Assembly (NCBI RefSeq): GCF_017876755.1
Contig: NZ_JAGIOO010000001.1
Coordinates: 2,170,001 to 2,234,000 of the forward strand
DNA from: Crossiella equi
Lineage (GTDB): Bacteria; Actinomycetota; Actinomycetes; Mycobacteriales; Pseudonocardiaceae
DNA: 64,000 nt
Reading direction: 5' to 3'
Below the pieces are notes generated by a model. It worked only from the letters and a program-made list of their open reading frames with translations. It searched no databases and was not told where the DNA came from. Each line of letters starts with the position of its first letter. The stretch's first letter is position 1. The translations under genes were made by a program, and so were the position numbers. Positions 45,790 to 55,500 of this stretch are shown piece by piece.

Positions 45790-48700
45790 TCAGGTGGCCC
45801 TGGCGGTCAGCCCCCAGCGCTGCTGGGGCGGTGCCTGGCACGTGTGGAGAAACACCTTGTCTCCGCTACCCGCGTCAAGGCACTTGTCCGACAGGTTGTT
45901 TACCAGGGTGCCGTTGGGGCGCATCGCCCACTGCTGCGTGTTGCTGCCGTTGCAGTCGAACAGCAGGACCGGGGTGAACTCCGGGAAGGACTGTCCCTCC
46001 GCCACGCCGAGGCACCGGCCGTAGGCCCGCAGGGTGCCGTCGTTGTGCACGGACACCGACCAGTTCTGCGCGCTGTTGCCGTTGCAGGAGTAAACCCAGA
46101 CCTCGCTGCTGGCGGGCACACCACCCTTCACGTCGAGGCACTTGCCTTCGGCCGCGTCGATCGGGTGTGTCGTTGCCGTGCCCTGGCGCAGGATCTGGGC
46201 GGCCAGGCGCCAGGTCTGCGCCGGCCTGCCGTCACAGGCCTCCAGGGTGATCTTGGCGCGCTCGTTCCCGTTCTCCGAGGTGGCGCACAGCCCGGACGGT
46301 GGGTTGATCAGAGCGCCGTCGGCACGCAGTTCCCACTGCTGAGGTTTGCCGCCGTGGCAGTCCCAGAACATCACCGCGGTGCCCGGTGTGGTGCCGCCGT
46401 TGCGCACGTCCAGGCAGCGGCCGTAGGCACGGATGGTGCTGTCCTCGACCGCGCTCCACGCCTGCGGGTTGCCCGCCGTGCAGCGGTACAGGAGCACCTC
46501 GGTGCCGTTCGGGTCGCCGCCCGCGACATCCAGGCACTGGTTGTTCATCCCGACCAGCGCACCCGTCATGGCCTTCTTCAGCTCCGCTCGCCAGGACTGC
46601 TCGGGCCGTCCGTCGCAGGGCTCCAGCCTGATGGCCGCACCGTCGGAGCCACTGGCGGCGGTCAGGCACAGCCCCGAGCGGACGCTGACCACGCTCCGGT
46701 CCGCGCGCACGATCCACTGCTGTGCGTCCCATTCGTTGCAGTCGGCCAGCTGCACCGTGGCACCGGGCTGGGTGGCCGCGTCCCGGACGTCGAGGCAGCG
46801 GCCGTAGGCACGCACGGTGCCGTCGCCGGACAGCGTCCAGCTCTGCGGACGCTGGCCGTTGCAGCCCCACATGCGGACCGAGTTCAGCGCGGGGTTGGCG
46901 TCGGTGACATCAAGGCATCTGCCGTTGACTCCGGCGAAGGCGCCAACGCCGGTGACCGCGTTGCGCCGTACGCGGATGTCGCGGAAGCGCACCTGGCCTG
47001 CCGTTGCGCTGTTCTGCACGCCGATGAAGCTCGGGGTGGTCAGCCGCGACCGGTTGCCGACGGTGTACTCGTTGACCTTCTGCTGGTTGAGGAACACCGT
47101 GATCTTGTCGCCGGACACCGTGATCTCGTACGAGTTCCACTCACCGGTCGGCTTGGCCGCATCAACGAACGGCTCCCGCAGCCCGACCAGGCCGCCAGTC
47201 CTCAGCGTCCCCTGCGCTCCGCGCGGGGCGATCTGGACCTCCACGCCGCTGGCGGCTGGGATCTCGGCGCGGCCGACGGGGTGTGGGAAGCCCACGAGCA
47301 CACCCGAGTCCGCGTTGTCCGAGGTTGCCTTGTAGTCGAGTTTGACCGTGTAGTCGCTGCCGAAGCTGGTCGTCGAGTACCAGGAGACGCCGGTGCCACC
47401 GCCGTTCAGGAGCTCGCAGCCGTCCTGGGTGGGGAAGCTTCCCCCGGCCTGCTGCCAGCCGACCAGCCCCGTCTCCACCCGGCCGTCGAAGGCCGGGGTG
47501 AACCCGGACTCACCGATGATCGCCGGACAACCGGCGGCGGGCACCACCGGTGTGCCACCGATGAAGTAACCGTTGACGTCCACGGTGACCTGGGCGTTGC
47601 CCCGCTCGTTGCGCAGGTTCACCTTCCCGCTGCCACCGAGGGGCGTCAGGGTGGACGCGGCCATGGTCTGCGCCTGGCCGATGCCCACCTGGGTCACCGG
47701 GTACTGGCCGAGCTCGGTGGGGGCGAGCGACAGCTCGGTGCCCAGGTAATCCTCGGTACCGGTGACGGTCAGCGCCACCGCGGTCGCGTTCGGACTCACC
47801 CCGGCCAGCCCGCTGATCTGCACCGGTGTGCTCGAGGCCGCGCCGAGTGCGGCCCTGGCCAGACCGGTGCCCGAGCGGGTGTCCACCACGCGGGCGGCTT
47901 CCCGGAGCGGGACGTACTTCGCGCCCTGCCCAGGACCGAACCAGCCGACGATGTCGACGATCACGTTGACCGCACCCGCCTGGTTCCGCAGCTTGACGGT
48001 GTCGTCCCCGTCGACCCGCACGACGGCGAGGTTGGACCGCCGCTCGCCCCGCCGCAGGTTCAGCGAGGAGGTGCCGCTCAGTGTGTGGGTGTAGGCGGAG
48101 ATCCAGGTCTCCTCGGTGGCCTCCAGGGCAGTGATATTCACCGCCACCGCCGTCGCCTCAGCAGGTACGCCGTACGCCTTCCGGACCGGCACGGAGACGG
48201 TCTCACCTGCGTTCAGGTGTTCCCGCCTGCCACCAGCGAAGCCCCGGGTGTCAAGAACGCGTTCCGGGGTCGTCTTGGCGAAGTAGGAGGAGGCCCCGCC
48301 GCCGGAGAAGTAGCCGAGCATGTCGACCACGACATAGGTGTTGCCGGACTTGTTCCGGAACCACACCGTCTTGTCGGTGACCGTCGCGACCACCGACACC
48401 GCCGTGAACCCATTGCCAGGACGCACCTTGAGGTTGGTGGTCCGGCTGGCCGACTGCGCCGGATTGACGGAGAAGACGTCGACACTGGTCTCCGCGTCCG
48501 ACCGTGCGGCCAGGTTCAGCACCAGTGCCGTGGTGTCGGCGGGAACCTCGTCCGCGGTCACGGCGAGGGTCTCACCGGGAGCGAGCGCTCGCGGGGCGTT
48601 CCAGAGGCGTTTCGGGTCCGGCAGGGCGGTGTAACCGTTGCCGTCGACCTCCAGCGGGCGTCGTGGATCGCCGAGGCGCAGCCGCCCGTTGCCGCGCTGG

Positions 48701-50244
48701 TTGTCCGGCGGGCGCTGTCCGGCATCCTCCCTTGCCCGGTTGACGACGAGGGCCTCCAGCTGCGCGGCGTTGAGCGCGTTGTTGGCCGACTTGAGCACGG
48801 CTGCGGCACCGGCGACATGCGCCGCGGCCGCAGAGGTCCCGATGAAGGAGGCTCGTCCGCCGGTGAAGGTGCTCACTTTGGTGTAACCGGCCAGGTCGGG
48901 CTTGATCCTGCCGTCCACGGTGGGTCCTTGTCCGGAGTAGTGCTCCACCGACTCCGCGTTCGCCGTCATGGCTCCCACCGCCAACGCGTACGGCGAACTG
49001 GCGGGCTCGGTGATGCTTCCCGCCGGGGTGGGGAACTGCAGCCCGGTACTGGACTGTGCGGCGGCCGGGCCGAGCACCGAGATCTCGAACGGGGTGGTCG
49101 CCGGTGCGTTGTGGTTCTTGACGTAGATCCAGTACGTCGTGGCGGCCGAGGCCTTGTTCAGGGTCACCTGTTCGGTCGGCTCCCCGGCGGCGTCCCGTTG
49201 GCGGGTGAGGCTGGCGCCCGCGATGGTCGGGTCGCCGTCCGCTGGCGGCTTCTCGCTGGTGGTGACGTAGAGGTCGAGGTCCTTGGCCGTGGTCGGCCAG
49301 GCGTCCCACCGCAGCGACACCGTGACCTGCTCGCCGGGGCGCACGCTGAAGGAGTTGCCTTGGGCGGAGGTGCCATCGAACTCGACCCAGCCGTCGTTCG
49401 TACGGTCCACGGCCTGCCCGGCGTAGTGGAGCTGGGCCTGGTTGCCCGCCGCCACCGACCATAGGATTCCCGCCTCGCGGAGGCGCTTGACCACCGCGGT
49501 AGGGCTGTCCGGCCGGACCCCGGTACCGTCGCCGCGCCCGCTCATGCCGAAGCCGATCGCGGCCGAGATCACCGAAACGCCTTGCTGTTTCAGCCAGTCC
49601 GCGGCAGCGGCGAAACCGACCGTGTCATCCACACAGGCCAGCACCAGACCGGCCTCCGGCGCCATGTCGTGCACGACCTCGGCGACCTTGGTGCCGTGGT
49701 CCTCGTTGCGGGTGGAGTCGACGCAGTTGTCGTTGTTGACGACGAGCTTGGCTCCGGTGGGCAGCTCTCCAGCTTCCTGGGCCTCGGTCAGACCGCCGAA
49801 GCCGACGTCGATCACCCCGACCTTGACCCCGGCACCCTTCTTGCCCGCCGCGATCCACTCATTCGCCTGTGACGCGGCCACCCCCTCGGAGGTCATGGCC
49901 ATGGGCACGGCGCGGTCGGGTCGACGGATCTGCCGCACACCAGCAGAGGTGGCCAGCTCGTCGAGCTTGTCCTCACTGACCGCCGCACGCACTCGTCCAG
50001 CCACACCGCCAGTCACCGAACCGCCGACCTTGGCCACCGCGTCCCGCAGCGCCTGGTCCTGGGTACCGTCGACGTAGACGAGGGACCGCCCGTCCTTGGC
50101 CTTCGGCACCGCTTCCTGCCGCCCGCTGGAGGCGATCCGTGCCGGGTTCGAATCCGCTGGCGCCGCTCCTGCCGGAACTGCGACGGCACTCGCCCCCACC
50201 ACCATTCCCATGGCCACTACGACTGCACGTCGCAACAATTTCAC
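45790..50244 (-). CDS. Secreted subtilisin-like protease with DUF1080 and ricin-type repeats
   Basis: The product is 1484 residues from GTG 50244 (GGAG five bases upstream; GTG 50250 lacks spacing). A signal peptide spans about 1-28. The S8 triad is Asp146 (GVIDVG), His183 (EDHGT) and Ser471 (GTSAAAAHVAG). A beta insert between the His and Ser resembles a pre-peptidase C-terminal domain. Then come several repeats ending in RVLDTRGF/VVDTRSG and VDVNGYF-like lines, a DUF1080-like lectin domain (about 905-1090) and three ricin-B-type modules with QxW motifs. It is extracellular and probably binds polysaccharide. Confidence 0.9.
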   Translation of the reverse strand: MKLLRRAVVVAMGMVVGASAVAVPAGAAPADSNPARIASSGRQEAVPKAKDGRSLVYVDGTQDQALRDAVAKVGGSVTGGVAGRVRAAVSEDKLDELATSAGVRQIRRPDRAVPMAMTSEGVAASQANEWIAAGKKGAGVKVGVIDVGFGGLTEAQEAGELPTGAKLVVNNDNCVDSTRNEDHGTKVAEVVHDMAPEAGLVLACVDDTVGFAAAADWLKQQGVSVISAAIGFGMSGRGDGTGVRPDSPTAVVKRLREAGILWSVAAGNQAQLHYAGQAVDRTNDGWVEFDGTSAQGNSFSVRPGEQVTVSLRWDAWPTTAKDLDLYVTTSEKPPADGDPTIAGASLTRQRDAAGEPTEQVTLNKASAATTYWIYVKNHNAPATTPFEISVLGPAAAQSSTGLQFPTPAGSITEPASSPYALAVGAMTANAESVEHYSGQGPTVDGRIKPDLAGYTKVSTFTGGRASFIGTSAAAAHVAGAAAVLKSANNALNAAQLEALVVNRAREDAGQRPPDNQRGNGRLRLGDPRRPLEVDGNGYTALPDPKRLWNAPRALAPGETLAVTADEVPADTTALVLNLAARSDAETSVDVFSVNPAQSASRTTNLKVRPGNGFTAVSVVATVTDKTVWFRNKSGNTYVVVDMLGYFSGGGASSYFAKTTPERVLDTRGFAGGRREHLNAGETVSVPVRKAYGVPAEATAVAVNITALEATEETWISAYTHTLSGTSSLNLRRGERRSNLAVVRVDGDDTVKLRNQAGAVNVIVDIVGWFGPGQGAKYVPLREAARVVDTRSGTGLARAALGAASSTPVQISGLAGVSPNATAVALTVTGTEDYLGTELSLAPTELGQYPVTQVGIGQAQTMAASTLTPLGGSGKVNLRNERGNAQVTVDVNGYFIGGTPVVPAAGCPAIIGESGFTPAFDGRVETGLVGWQQAGGSFPTQDGCELLNGGGTGVSWYSTTSFGSDYTVKLDYKATSDNADSGVLVGFPHPVGRAEIPAASGVEVQIAPRGAQGTLRTGGLVGLREPFVDAAKPTGEWNSYEITVSGDKITVFLNQQKVNEYTVGNRSRLTTPSFIGVQNSATAGQVRFRDIRVRRNAVTGVGAFAGVNGRCLDVTDANPALNSVRMWGCNGQRPQSWTLSGDGTVRAYGRCLDVRDAATQPGATVQLADCNEWDAQQWIVRADRSVVSVRSGLCLTAASGSDGAAIRLEPCDGRPEQSWRAELKKAMTGALVGMNNQCLDVAGGDPNGTEVLLYRCTAGNPQAWSAVEDSTIRAYGRCLDVRNGGTTPGTAVMFWDCHGGKPQQWELRADGALINPPSGLCATSENGNERAKITLEACDGRPAQTWRLAAQILRQGTATTHPIDAAEGKCLDVKGGVPASSEVWVYSCNGNSAQNWSVSVHNDGTLRAYGRCLGVAEGQSFPEFTPVLLFDCNGSNTQQWAMRPNGTLVNNLSDKCLDAGSGDKVFLHTCQAPPQQRWGLTARAT

Positions 50245-50374
50245 TCTCACTCCACACGGTCAGCTACCTCCGGCGCGGAGGCAGCACGAACGTGTCGATC
50301 CGTTACGAATCGACAAACCTATCTTATTTTCTCTACCCAGCTACTCCGGCAGCTACGGCGCCCCGGAAGACAAC

Positions 50375-51634
50375 TCAGCCAGCAGGAACAAAGATGGCCG
50401 AACCACCGTCCTGGTTCTCTACTCCCCGCAACATGGAGACATCGCCGGACTCACCCGAGATGTATCCGAGAAGCAGCTCCGACATGGACTTGGTGAAGAT
50501 GCTCATGCCGCCGAACTCCACTGGCACCGAAACAACAGGCCATCGATTCGGGTCGCCCCCAACCGGTGCCCAAGCGAGCCAGCGTTCGTAACCGTCCTTG
50601 ACGAAGGCCCCCCAGACCACTAGTCCGCGCTCGTCAGGGTGAACAGGCAGCCGGAACTGGGTCGCCTCGGCTCGGGCCCGGTTCGCGGAGTCAGTGATCA
50701 CAGCCCACTTGCGGGTTATATCGAAGTCGTCGACAGGAGCGTCCGGGGAGAACAGCCTGACTCCCGACAGGGTTCCCGCGCCGAGCGAGTTGAGGAGGTT
50801 CTTGTAGTCATCCGGCAGACGAACGGACGCGTCCACCTCGAACTCCTCCCACAAGATCCCGCGGTCACCCTCGGCCACCCCGAGGAGATCGAGCAGCTCT
50901 GCCGACCGATCGTGGTCTTCGTGCGACAGCTCGCGAGCGAGAGACCGGTTCCAGTAGCCGGGATCCGGCTGGGTGGCCATGGAGGTGTCGTGGTCACCCG
51001 AGTACGCGACCCCGGTCGCCTCGAAGACTGGACCAGCGAAGTCGTCGTCGATCGGGATGAGGTTGGTGCGCAACGCGCCGGAGATCAGATCCCGCAAGAA
51101 CGCCGTGGCCGAGCCGTCGTACTCGCCCCACTCCTCGAAGTCGGCAGTCGCGTACACCACCTTCCAGCTGTCTGGATCGTCTCCGCTGAACAGCCAGAAG
51201 AAGGTCCCGTTCTCCTCGGTCCTCCCCCAGGGGATCAGACCGTTCGGCTCCGGGTGCAACGCGTACGGGACGATCTCCGGCTTGTGTTCCCGCCACCCCT
51301 TTGCCCGGTCCAACACATCGAAGAAGTCGGCGTGGAACCCATCCCAGGCAGGCTCGCTCTCAATGGGGTTGTCGAGCCCGATGATTCCGAGGTAGGTCCC
51401 CGAAGGAACTGCCTCCATGAGGCTCTTGTAGTCGGCAGGCAGCCTGGTGTTCAGCTCAGCTTCAACACTGTGCCAATCCTGAAAAGAATCACCAGAGCGA
51501 CGCCACCCAATCAGCTCAACCAACTCGGCACCAGCATCGTCCACTACAGCCAAACCCCTTCCATCACTACAGCAAGCGGCACCATCCGGCCGAGATTCAC
51601 TTCCCGGAACCAAGAAGAACGACTCACCCTCCAA
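50375..51634 (-). CDS. Tandem SMI1/KNR4-domain protein
   Basis: The product is 419 residues. Two SMI1/KNR4 units are visible. The first is around 50-200 (WHSVEAELNTRLPADYKSLMEAVPSGTY, then GLIPWGRTEENGTFFWLFSG). The second is around 255-400 (WEEFEVDASVRLPDDYKNLL, then GLVVWGAFVKDGYERWLAW). The family provides immunity against secreted nucleases and other polymorphic toxins. A duplicated unit could neutralise two toxins. It lies two genes from the RHS toxin. Confidence 0.88.
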   Translation of the reverse strand: MEGESFFLVPGSESRPDGAACCSDGRGLAVVDDAGAELVELIGWRRSGDSFQDWHSVEAELNTRLPADYKSLMEAVPSGTYLGIIGLDNPIESEPAWDGFHADFFDVLDRAKGWREHKPEIVPYALHPEPNGLIPWGRTEENGTFFWLFSGDDPDSWKVVYATADFEEWGEYDGSATAFLRDLISGALRTNLIPIDDDFAGPVFEATGVAYSGDHDTSMATQPDPGYWNRSLARELSHEDHDRSAELLDLLGVAEGDRGILWEEFEVDASVRLPDDYKNLLNSLGAGTLSGVRLFSPDAPVDDFDITRKWAVITDSANRARAEATQFRLPVHPDERGLVVWGAFVKDGYERWLAWAPVGGDPNRWPVVSVPVEFGGMSIFTKSMSELLLGYISGESGDVSMLRGVENQDGGSAIFVPAG

Positions 51635-51709
51635 ACCGCTCGTCCAGTACAGGATTCCACCCTGATCCCGGACAATCAGATAAGGAATCAGACCGGGTTC
51701 ACCGTACTC

Positions 51710-51955
51710 TCATTCACACATGCACTCCACAGATAGCTGCACGCGACCCGAGGCAAACTTGGACGCGCACTCCTTATAATCACCAGAAGAGACTGGACAC
51801 CCAGCGCTTCCTTTTGAATTGTCGAGCCACGCGAAATTCGGGTAGATGCCGCCGGGAAACGCTTCCATCAGACACCCGACCACTCGGCACCCGAAATCCC
51901 GCATCCTTCTCGATCTACTCTCAATCCCGGAAGAAGTGAGAACACATGACAGCAA
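51710..51955 (-). pseudogene. Decayed SMI1/KNR4 fragment
   Basis: The 81-residue frame contains LMEAFPGGIYPNFAWLDN, matching the helix-turn-strand of SMI1 domains (compare LMEAVPSGTYLGIIGLDN in the neighbour). The parts before and after do not fit, and the frame ends early. It is a fragment of an immunity gene between two intact ones. Base composition is lower in GC than the RHS core. Confidence 0.5.
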
Positions 51956-51957
51956 AG

Positions 51958-52500
51958 CTAACTAAAGTAAACCCCTGACGGCCTGAAGTGAGACTCTTCT
52001 TCAACTTCGCCAAGATCAAGAAAGTCGGCAGACACATTTCCCCTGACGAAGTCAAGCAAAAACTCAGAAATAAGCCCATTGTAAACTACCCAGGCGCTGA
52101 AGTCATCGTTGCAGAAAGCGACAAATCCCGCACCGTTGCCATCAATGGGCACCCAGTAGAACCCTTGTCCCTCTTTGCCGTAACCCCACAAGAACATTCC
52201 ACCTTCTTCAGGGGCGATCGGGTAAGGAATCCTGCCTACTTCAAACTCGCGCCACGCACGAAGATTCTCTACCGAATCAGTGAACTCGTGCACGAACGTA
52301 TTGACAGCAACCTCGCTCTCAACTGGATTCACGCACGCAATGAAGCCCCGGAAGAAACCTGACGGAAACTTGGTCATAAGGTACTTGTAGTCGTCCGGGA
52401 AGCGAATCCCTAGCTCCTGCTCAAGTGAGCCCCAATCACGAACTACAGGAGACACATACTCCCAATCAAGCTCGGATACCAGCGCGTCAACTGCAGCCAA
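51958..52500 (-). CDS. SMI1/KNR4 immunity protein paired with the RHS toxin
   Basis: The product is 180 residues. The start is a TTG at 52500, inside the last codons of the toxin gene (14-base overlap), with GGAGAAG eight bases upstream. The SMI1 signature is clear (WGSLEQELGIRFPDDYKYLMTKFPSGFFRGFI, then GGMFLWGYGKEGQGFYWV). Its position directly behind a nuclease-tipped RHS gene is the standard place for the cognate immunity gene. GC content is visibly lower than in the core of the toxin gene. Confidence 0.9.
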   Translation of the reverse strand: MAAVDALVSELDWEYVSPVVRDWGSLEQELGIRFPDDYKYLMTKFPSGFFRGFIACVNPVESEVAVNTFVHEFTDSVENLRAWREFEVGRIPYPIAPEEGGMFLWGYGKEGQGFYWVPIDGNGAGFVAFCNDDFSAWVVYNGLISEFLLDFVRGNVSADFLDLGEVEEESHFRPSGVYFS

Positions 52501-55500
52501 TTTTCTTCTCCACCTTAGGATCCGACTGGACGTTGGAAATCACCATATGACAGTAGTAGCTGCCATTATCGCCCATCGCCCTGATGTGCACCTTACTTGG
52601 CCCCGGGCCAGCGTAGTCACCATACTCCGGCACCACACTGTAGAAGACAGCTTTAGATCGCCCGCTCTTCATCCTAGTGACAATCGGGGTCTCGACCTCA
52701 TGGAGCATAATCGGGTTATTCACCCGGTTGACCATGGTGACAATATTGTTTCTGTTTTTCGTTCCATAGAACGCATGGGCAATCAGATGTCCCCGATGAA
52801 ATCCGCCACCAACGACGAAGTCATTCGGCGTACCCGGCGGCTTTCGAGGAGCCCCTCGGGTCTGAGTGATACAAGCGAATCCGCCAGTCGCCCGCCCATT
52901 CATCATTGGACCGTACACAACTCGATGCCCGGCCTTCCCGGAAAGGCAGTCGGCTTCGTCCCATTCCCAGTTCGGATCACTTGGATCCATCTTCTTCTCC
53001 CAGTGACCATCCGGAACTTCTTGGGTGATCTTGGATGAGTCAGCCTCCCAGACCTCAGCAAGGTCCATGATGTTCATGTTTCGATAATCCTCGAAGATCT
53101 CCGACAGCGAGTCGCTGATGGTCTCGCCCGCAGACAGGACCTTCAGAGCCCTCTTGGCGTTCTTGAGCCAGTCGGGATCGGGGTTGGGCACCTTAATGCC
53201 GCCACCGCCCTTGCCACCGCCCTTGCCACCTCCGCCGCCGCCGCCACCCCCACCGCCGCAGCGCACGAGGCAGCCGCCTCCAGCTGCTGCCGCCGCGGCT
53301 GCGGCAGCGGCGGCTGCGGTAGCGGTGCCAGCGACATCCCTCGTCGAAGTTGGCTCCAGAACACGATCGATCACCGCGATACCGGCTGCGAGAGCCGCCA
53401 TCGCTGCTACCCCCGCAGCAACTCCTTCCATGATCGCGGGGATCGCGGGCAGCAAGGGGATGAGGAAGGCCCAGTGACCGCTGGGATCGTTGTGTGTCAA
53501 TGGGTTGGCGTTGGCGTAGGTGTACCGGTTGGCCGCCACGGCAGGCGTGGGTTCGAGCGTCCAGTCGTCCCGGCTCAGGAAGTTGCCGCCCGTCGGTGAG
53601 TACCAGCGCGCGGTCATGTTGACCTCGCCGGAGTCCCGGTCGGTCCAGTCCCCCTGGTATCCCAGCGGGGAGACGTCCCCGGTGCTGCTCAGCGTCTTGC
53701 CGAACGGGTCCATGGTGCGGAAGCCGGTCATGGCGACGTTGAGGTAGCGGCCGGTCACATCGCCCCGTCGGTCCGCGTAGAGCAGGCGGGCCGAGTTCGC
53801 CGTGGCGGTGCTGCCCCGGTCGGACAGGGCGGTGCCGTCCGGCAGCCGGGTGATCAACCGGGTGCCGTCGGAGACGGCCTCGTTGGTCGTGCCCTGGTAC
53901 TGGAACTTCACGCCGTCCCGGTCGGCGACCCGGTCCAGGCTGTCGTAGCCGTACTTGGCCGTGCCGCTGGTGACCATGCGGTCGAAGGCGTCGAAGCCGT
54001 AGTTTTTCGTGCGGCCGTTCTCCGTGGTGGACGCCTTGGTGCCGCGTGCGGTGTAGGTGTGTGTCGCGCCCGCGCCGGAGAGCAGGCGGTTACGTTCGTC
54101 GTAGGTGAAGGTGTCCGCACCCGCCTTGGTCCGGTTGCCCGCGCCGTCCCACTCATAGGAGGTGGTTGTGTCCCCGGTGGTCCAGGACTTCAGCCGGGCG
54201 GCACCGTCGTAGGTGTAGCTGTTGACCGTGATCTCGTTGCGCTGGTTGGTGGTCTTCGTCTTGACCTGATCGTCCTTGTCGTAGGTGTACTCCACGCCCA
54301 TACGCACCTCGACCGGGCCGCCGGAGCTCGGGGCGCTCTCCACGTTGTCGGCCTTGAGCCTGCCCAGGTCGTCGTAGTACATGCGCTGGGTCAGGCTCGG
54401 GCTGACCAGCTGGTCGGCCTTGTACACCTGCCGTCCGGCCTCGTCGTAGGCGTACTCGATGGTGCGGCCGGTCAGCGGGTCGGCGACGGTGGCCAGCCGG
54501 TCCGCGCCGTCGTAGGTGAAACTCGCCTTGCCCGCGGCGTCGGTGCGTTCGGCGACGGTGCCGTTGCCGTGGTAGCGGTAGGTCGCGCTGCCCGCGGCAC
54601 CCTGCGTCTCCAGGAGGTTGTCCCGGTCGTCGTAGCGGAAGGTGGTCTCGCCGGTGACTCCGGTGATCCGCACCGTTCGCCCCGCCGGGTCGTAGCCGAA
54701 CTCACGGATCGTCGTGGCCACCTCCGCGCCGGAACCGGTCTCGGTGGTCAGCTGGCCCTGGGGGTCGTAGGCGCGTTCCCGCACCACACCGCCGGGCGCG
54801 GTGAGCTTGCTGGGCTTACCGATCGCGTTGTAGCTGGTCATCCAGGTGCGGTCGGGCAGTTCCCTGGCGGTGCTGGTCGCCGGTTCGACCACCGACTCGG
54901 CCAGCCCCCAGGGGTTGAAGGTGTAGCTGGTGACGTTGCCGTTGCCGTCGACCAGGCGCGTCCGGTTGCCCGCCGCGTCGTAGCCGAAGGAGGTGTTGAC
55001 GGTCTTGCTCTGCTCGACGTACTCGGTCTGGCTGATCATCCGGTCCAGCGCGTCGAAGCCGTACGTCGTGCGCCGGCCCTCCGGCGTGATCTTCTCGATG
55101 ACGTTGCCCCGGGGGTCGTACTTCGTCGTCCAGGCCCGGAGCTCGCTGTCGCCGACCAGGTGAGCGGTTCGGTAGGCGCGGCCGATGTGGTCGTAGGTGG
55201 TCCGGGTGGTCAGGCCCTTCGGGTCGGTCTCGGTCAGCTGGCGCCCGGCGTCGTCGTGGCTGTACCGCCAAGTCCGCTTGGTCGGATCGGTCCGGGTGAG
55301 GATCTCCCCGGCCGCGTTGTGGGTGAAGGTGCTCTGCTGCCCCTCTGGCCTGGTGACCGTGACCAGGTTGCCCGCGTCGTCGTAGCTGTTGCGGGTGGTG
55401 AAGTAGGCCAGCGGACCGGGGTGGCGCTCCACGGCGGTCGTGGAGCGGAGCCGGTCGAAGTCGTCGTAGGTGTACTGCGTGACCGCACCGGTCGGGTCAA

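Noticed and set aside
45742-49464. A 1240-codon plus-strand frame opposite the protease gene
   Set aside because: It is an antisense shadow of a gene with a signal peptide, catalytic triad and lectin motifs on the other strand.
53190-53330. Tandem GGC/GCC-like tract that looks like a microsatellite or non-coding repeat
   Set aside because: It is in frame inside the RHS gene and encodes the Gly/Ala linker before the nuclease tip.
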